This document shows positions 32,456 to 34,780 of a stretch of 34,780 nt of DNA, one piece after another (positions within the stretch are counted from its first letter, which is position 1; each line of letters begins with the position of its first letter). The notes under the pieces are model-generated. The model was not told the DNA's origin, did not search any database, and was given only the letters and a program-made list of their open reading frames with translations. This DNA comes from Chloroflexota bacterium (GTDB lineage Bacteria > Chloroflexota > Limnocylindria > Limnocylindrales > CSP1-4): the NCBI GenBank assembly GCA_025935925.1, contig JAICUI010000003.1:77018-111797 (forward strand), given 5' to 3'. The position numbers were made by a program, and so were the translations under genes.

Positions 32456-34237
32456 TTGGCCGAGTCGGAGGTCGACCAGGAGGCCGGGTCGTCGCCCGCC
32501 GCCGGTGAGCCGGACACCGCGCGCGGCAAGACCATCCACGGGGAACCGGCGAACGCCGGGCACCGCGTGCTCGCTCCGGACGACGCCGAGGTCGAGGCCT
32601 ATCTCGAGGTCGCGCTCGACGCGCCGGCGCCCGACCGCGCCGCCAGCGACCCGCCGATCGCGGCGGTCGTCCCCGAGCCCGGCGTCGTCGCCGTGCTCGA
32701 CTTCGGCTCGCAGTTCGCGCAGCTCATCGCACGCCGCGTCCGCGAGCTCAACGTCTACTCGGAGCTCCTGCCGCACGACACGCCGATCAGCGAGCTGGAG
32801 CGCCGGGGCGTCCGCGCGATCATCCTGTCCGGCGGCCCGATGTCGGTGTACGACAATGGCGCGCCGAAGCCGGATGCGTCGATCTGGAGCGGCCGCCTCC
32901 CGGTCCTCGGGATCTGCTACGGCGCCCAGCTGATGGCGATCGAGCTCGGCGGCGACGTGGTCCCGGCCAGCACGCGCGAGTACGGCCCCGCGACCGTCCA
33001 GATCACGCGCGACGATGACCTGTTCGCGGGCATCGACCGCGAGCAGCCCGTCTGGATGAGCCACGGCGACTCGATCACCCGCATGCCCGAGGGCGTCCAC
33101 GCCACCGCGCAGACCGAGTCGACGCCGTTCGCCGGCCTCGCCGCGCCGGCGCGCAACCTGTACGGCATCCAGTTCCACCCCGAGGTCGTGCACACGCCGC
33201 GGGGCAAGGACGTGCTCCGCAACTTCGTGACGGGCATCGCCGGCATCGCGCCGGCGTGGACGCCCGCGAACTTCATCGAGACGACCGTCACCGAGATCCG
33301 CGAGCGCGTCGACCGCCACGCGGCGGCCTGCGGCTCGGATGGCAAGGTGATCTGCGCGCTCTCCGGAGGGGTCGATTCCGCGGTGGCGGCGGCCCTCGTG
33401 CACCGTGCCGTCGGCGACCGGCTCACGTGCATCTACGTCGACCACGGCCTGATGCGCAAGAAGGAGTCGGAGCTGCTCCGCGCGACGTTCGAGGCGAACC
33501 TCGGGATGAACCTCGTGATGGTCGATGCGCGCGACCGGTTCCTCGGGCGCCTCGCCGGGGTCACCGACCCCGAGCAGAAGCGGCGGATCATCGGTGACGA
33601 GTTCATCCGCGTGTTCGAGGAGGAGGCCGCGACGCTCGGTCGGATCGACTTCCTCACGCAGGGGACGCTGTACCCCGACGTCATCGAGTCGACGGCGCCG
33701 GAGACCAAGACGGCCCAGAAGATCAAGACGCACCACAACGTCGGGGGGCTGCCGGCGGACCTGCGCTTCCAGCTGATCGAGCCGCTTCGCTACCTGTTCA
33801 AGGACGAGGTCCGGCTCGTCGGCCTGGAGCTCGGTCTGCCCGAGGCGATGGTCCATCGTCAGCCGTTCCCCGGGCCGGGCCTCGCGATCCGGATCATCGG
33901 CGAGGTCACCGCGGAGCGGCTGGACACGCTCCGCGACGCCGACTGGATCGTGATCGACGAGATCAAGGCCGCCGGTCTCTATCGCCGCGTGTGGCAGTCG
34001 TTCGCGATCCTCACCCCGGTCCGATCGGTCGGCGTCATGGGCGACGGCCGGACGTACGCGAACGTCGTCGCGATCCGCGCCGTGACCTCCGAGGACGGCA
34101 TGACCGCGGACTGGGCCAAGCTCCCGTACGACGTCCTGGGCAGGATCAGCAGCCGGATCGTCAACGAGGTCCCGGGCGTCAACCGCGTCGTGTACGACAT
34201 CAGCAGCAAGCCGCCCGCCACGATCGAGTGGGAGTAG
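32456..34237 (+). CDS. guaA: GMP synthase (glutamine-hydrolysing) with N-terminal extension
   Basis: A 593-aa amidotransferase that converts XMP to GMP. The glutaminase domain has [10 protein letters not shown] with catalytic Cys154, and FHPEVVHT with His241 and Glu243. The ATP pyrophosphatase P-loop is SGGVDS (303-308). The dimerisation domain has [16 protein letters not shown] and ends [15 protein letters not shown]. The first 74 residues are an acidic, Ala/Pro-rich extension before the usual start at [20 protein letters not shown]. The TTG at 32456 is preceded by GGGAGG (32445-32450). No ATG or GTG nearer the core has a better ribosome site, so the extension appears real. Confidence 0.93.
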   Translation: MAESEVDQEAGSSPAAGEPDTARGKTIHGEPANAGHRVLAPDDAEVEAYLEVALDAPAPDRAASDPPIAAVVPEPGVVAVLDFGSQFAQLIARRVRELNVYSELLPHDTPISELERRGVRAIILSGGPMSVYDNGAPKPDASIWSGRLPVLGICYGAQLMAIELGGDVVPASTREYGPATVQITRDDDLFAGIDREQPVWMSHGDSITRMPEGVHATAQTESTPFAGLAAPARNLYGIQFHPEVVHTPRGKDVLRNFVTGIAGIAPAWTPANFIETTVTEIRERVDRHAAACGSDGKVICALSGGVDSAVAAALVHRAVGDRLTCIYVDHGLMRKKESELLRATFEANLGMNLVMVDARDRFLGRLAGVTDPEQKRRIIGDEFIRVFEEEAATLGRIDFLTQGTLYPDVIESTAPETKTAQKIKTHHNVGGLPADLRFQLIEPLRYLFKDEVRLVGLELGLPEAMVHRQPFPGPGLAIRIIGEVTAERLDTLRDADWIVIDEIKAAGLYRRVWQSFAILTPVRSVGVMGDGRTYANVVAIRAVTSEDGMTADWAKLPYDVLGRISSRIVNEVPGVNRVVYDISSKPPATIEWE

Positions 34238-34240
34238 CCG

Positions 34241-34252
34241 CGGCCTAGGCCG
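34241..34252. repeat. 12-bp perfect palindrome after guaA
   Basis: CGGCCTAGGCCG lies 4 bp after the guaA stop and just upstream of the zinc-ribbon gene's promoter. It has no loop or U-tract, so it is more like a protein-binding site than a terminator. Confidence 0.4.
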
Positions 34253-34262
34253 ATCGGGGGAG

Positions 34263-34290
34263 TTGGCATCTTGGAACAGGGGTCCAGAAT
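34263..34290 (+). promoter_or_regulatory. Promoter of the zinc-ribbon gene (leaderless)
   Basis: TTGGCA (34263-34268), a 16-bp spacer and CAGAAT (34285-34290) are followed 6 nt later by the ATG at 34297. This is the clearest -35/-10 pair next to a leaderless start in the window. Confidence 0.55.
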
Positions 34291-34296
34291 GCGTAC

Positions 34297-34780
34297 ATGG
34301 CCGAAGCGATGAGCGGGTCCGTCCCCCACTGCCCGTGGTGCTCCGCACCCCTCCCCGAGCAAGCCGCCGAGCGGTGTCCGAGCTGCGGCGCGGCGCTCGC
34401 CGCGACGGGCGCCGACGGCGAGATCAAGGGCGTGACCACGCTCGACACGGAGGCCATCCTCCGTGCCCGGTCCGACGCGGCCCGGCCGCGGAGCCGCATC
34501 CTGTCGTTCATCACCGGCGAGGTCGTCCCCGAGACGGGTGGGCCCGCAAGCCCCGAGAGCCTCGCCCCGCCGCCCGACGAGGTCCGGCGCGAGATGCTCC
34601 GGCTCCAGCTCGAGGCCGAGCGCGCCGACCTCGCCGCCGAGACCGTCGCGCTCAAGGCGGACGAGCTTGCGCGGCGCGGCATCCACCTCTCGGACCTGGC
34701 AACCGACGAGGTGGCGGAGCCCGAACCCGTCGGCCAGGCACCGGTCATCGCCGGGGCCGCCGCCGATGCGAGCGCCGGTC
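34297..34780 (+). CDS. Zinc-ribbon protein, 3' truncated
   Basis: The frame is open from an ATG at 34297 to the end of the window (161 codons seen). Residues 12-30 hold a four-Cys zinc ribbon, CPWC and CPSC separated by ten residues. Then comes a variable linker, a helical stretch (VRREMLRLQLEAERADLAAE, then ALKADELARRG) and an Ala/Pro/Glu-rich part at the window edge. Such proteins in this kind of genome are of unknown function. The start is supported by a promoter 6 nt upstream; a second ATG four codons on is possible. Confidence 0.65.
   Translation, partial: MAEAMSGSVPHCPWCSAPLPEQAAERCPSCGAALAATGADGEIKGVTTLDTEAILRARSDAARPRSRILSFITGEVVPETGGPASPESLAPPPDEVRREMLRLQLEAERADLAAETVALKADELARRGIHLSDLATDEVAEPEPVGQAPVIAGAAADASAG

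Noticed and set aside
32249-34348. Frame of about 700 codons antisense to guaA
   Set aside because: Asp/Arg/Val-rich shadow of a strongly conserved gene.

Overview
The window is high-GC (roughly 70% by eye), very gene-dense bacterial chromosome carrying about 30 protein genes. No rRNA, tRNA, CRISPR array, insertion sequence or prophage is visible. GTG starts, 4-bp ATGA/GTGA overlaps and starts lying 6-7 nt behind a TANNNT -10 box (leaderless transcripts) are frequent. The gene set (DarA-type c-di-AMP receptor, GuaB3-type IMP dehydrogenase, R3H/AAA protein, AfsR-like regulator, SigK/RskA pair, DUF4331 operon) suggests Chloroflexota, perhaps the Limnocylindria/Ellin6529 group, with Actinomycetota as the alternative. 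This placement is inference from gene content, not from a marker gene.

Layout. 1-1016 (+): 3' end of an R3H-domain ATPase and a VOC-fold protein. 1024-9503 (-): a lipoprotein nucleoside hydrolase, then a tightly coupled operon that reads, in transcription order: kinase-less membrane sensor, GAF-SpoIIE phosphatase-RsbW-like ATPase fusion, two STAS proteins, a possible SRPBCC-like protein, a phytoene-desaturase-type FAD enzyme, and a decayed second copy of the sensor. 9664-12579 (+): a divergent AfsR/SARP-type ATPase regulator. 12583-15175 (-): PadR regulator, SnoaL-like protein, atypical CDP-alcohol phosphatidyltransferase and CdsA, apparently one operon. 15176-15937 is the only long non-coding gap and holds two different repeat arrays. 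15938-19057 (-): TldD, TldE and a small hypothetical protein. 19147-23486 (-): DUF4331 protein, TPR protein and NicO-type metal transporter with an EF-hand. 23586-25893 (+): tmk, ECF sigma factor, RskA-like anti-sigma factor. 25897-26913 (-): GAF-GGDEF diguanylate cyclase. 27054-30063 (+): DarA-like receptor, proline dehydrogenase, Nudix hydrolase, GuaB3. 30121-32327 (-): a hypothetical protein and a secreted Ig-domain protein. 32456-34780 (+): GuaA and the start of a zinc-ribbon protein.

Themes. Signalling is dense: partner switching, sigma/anti-sigma, c-di-GMP synthesis, c-di-AMP sensing, PadR and AfsR-like control all sit within 30 kb. The most distinctive items are the partner-switching operon with kinase-less sensors; the DarA-proline dehydrogenase translational coupling, in a locus that looks like an interrupted tmk-darA neighbourhood; the non-canonical phospholipid pair; and several unexplained repeats and inverted repeats in promoter regions.
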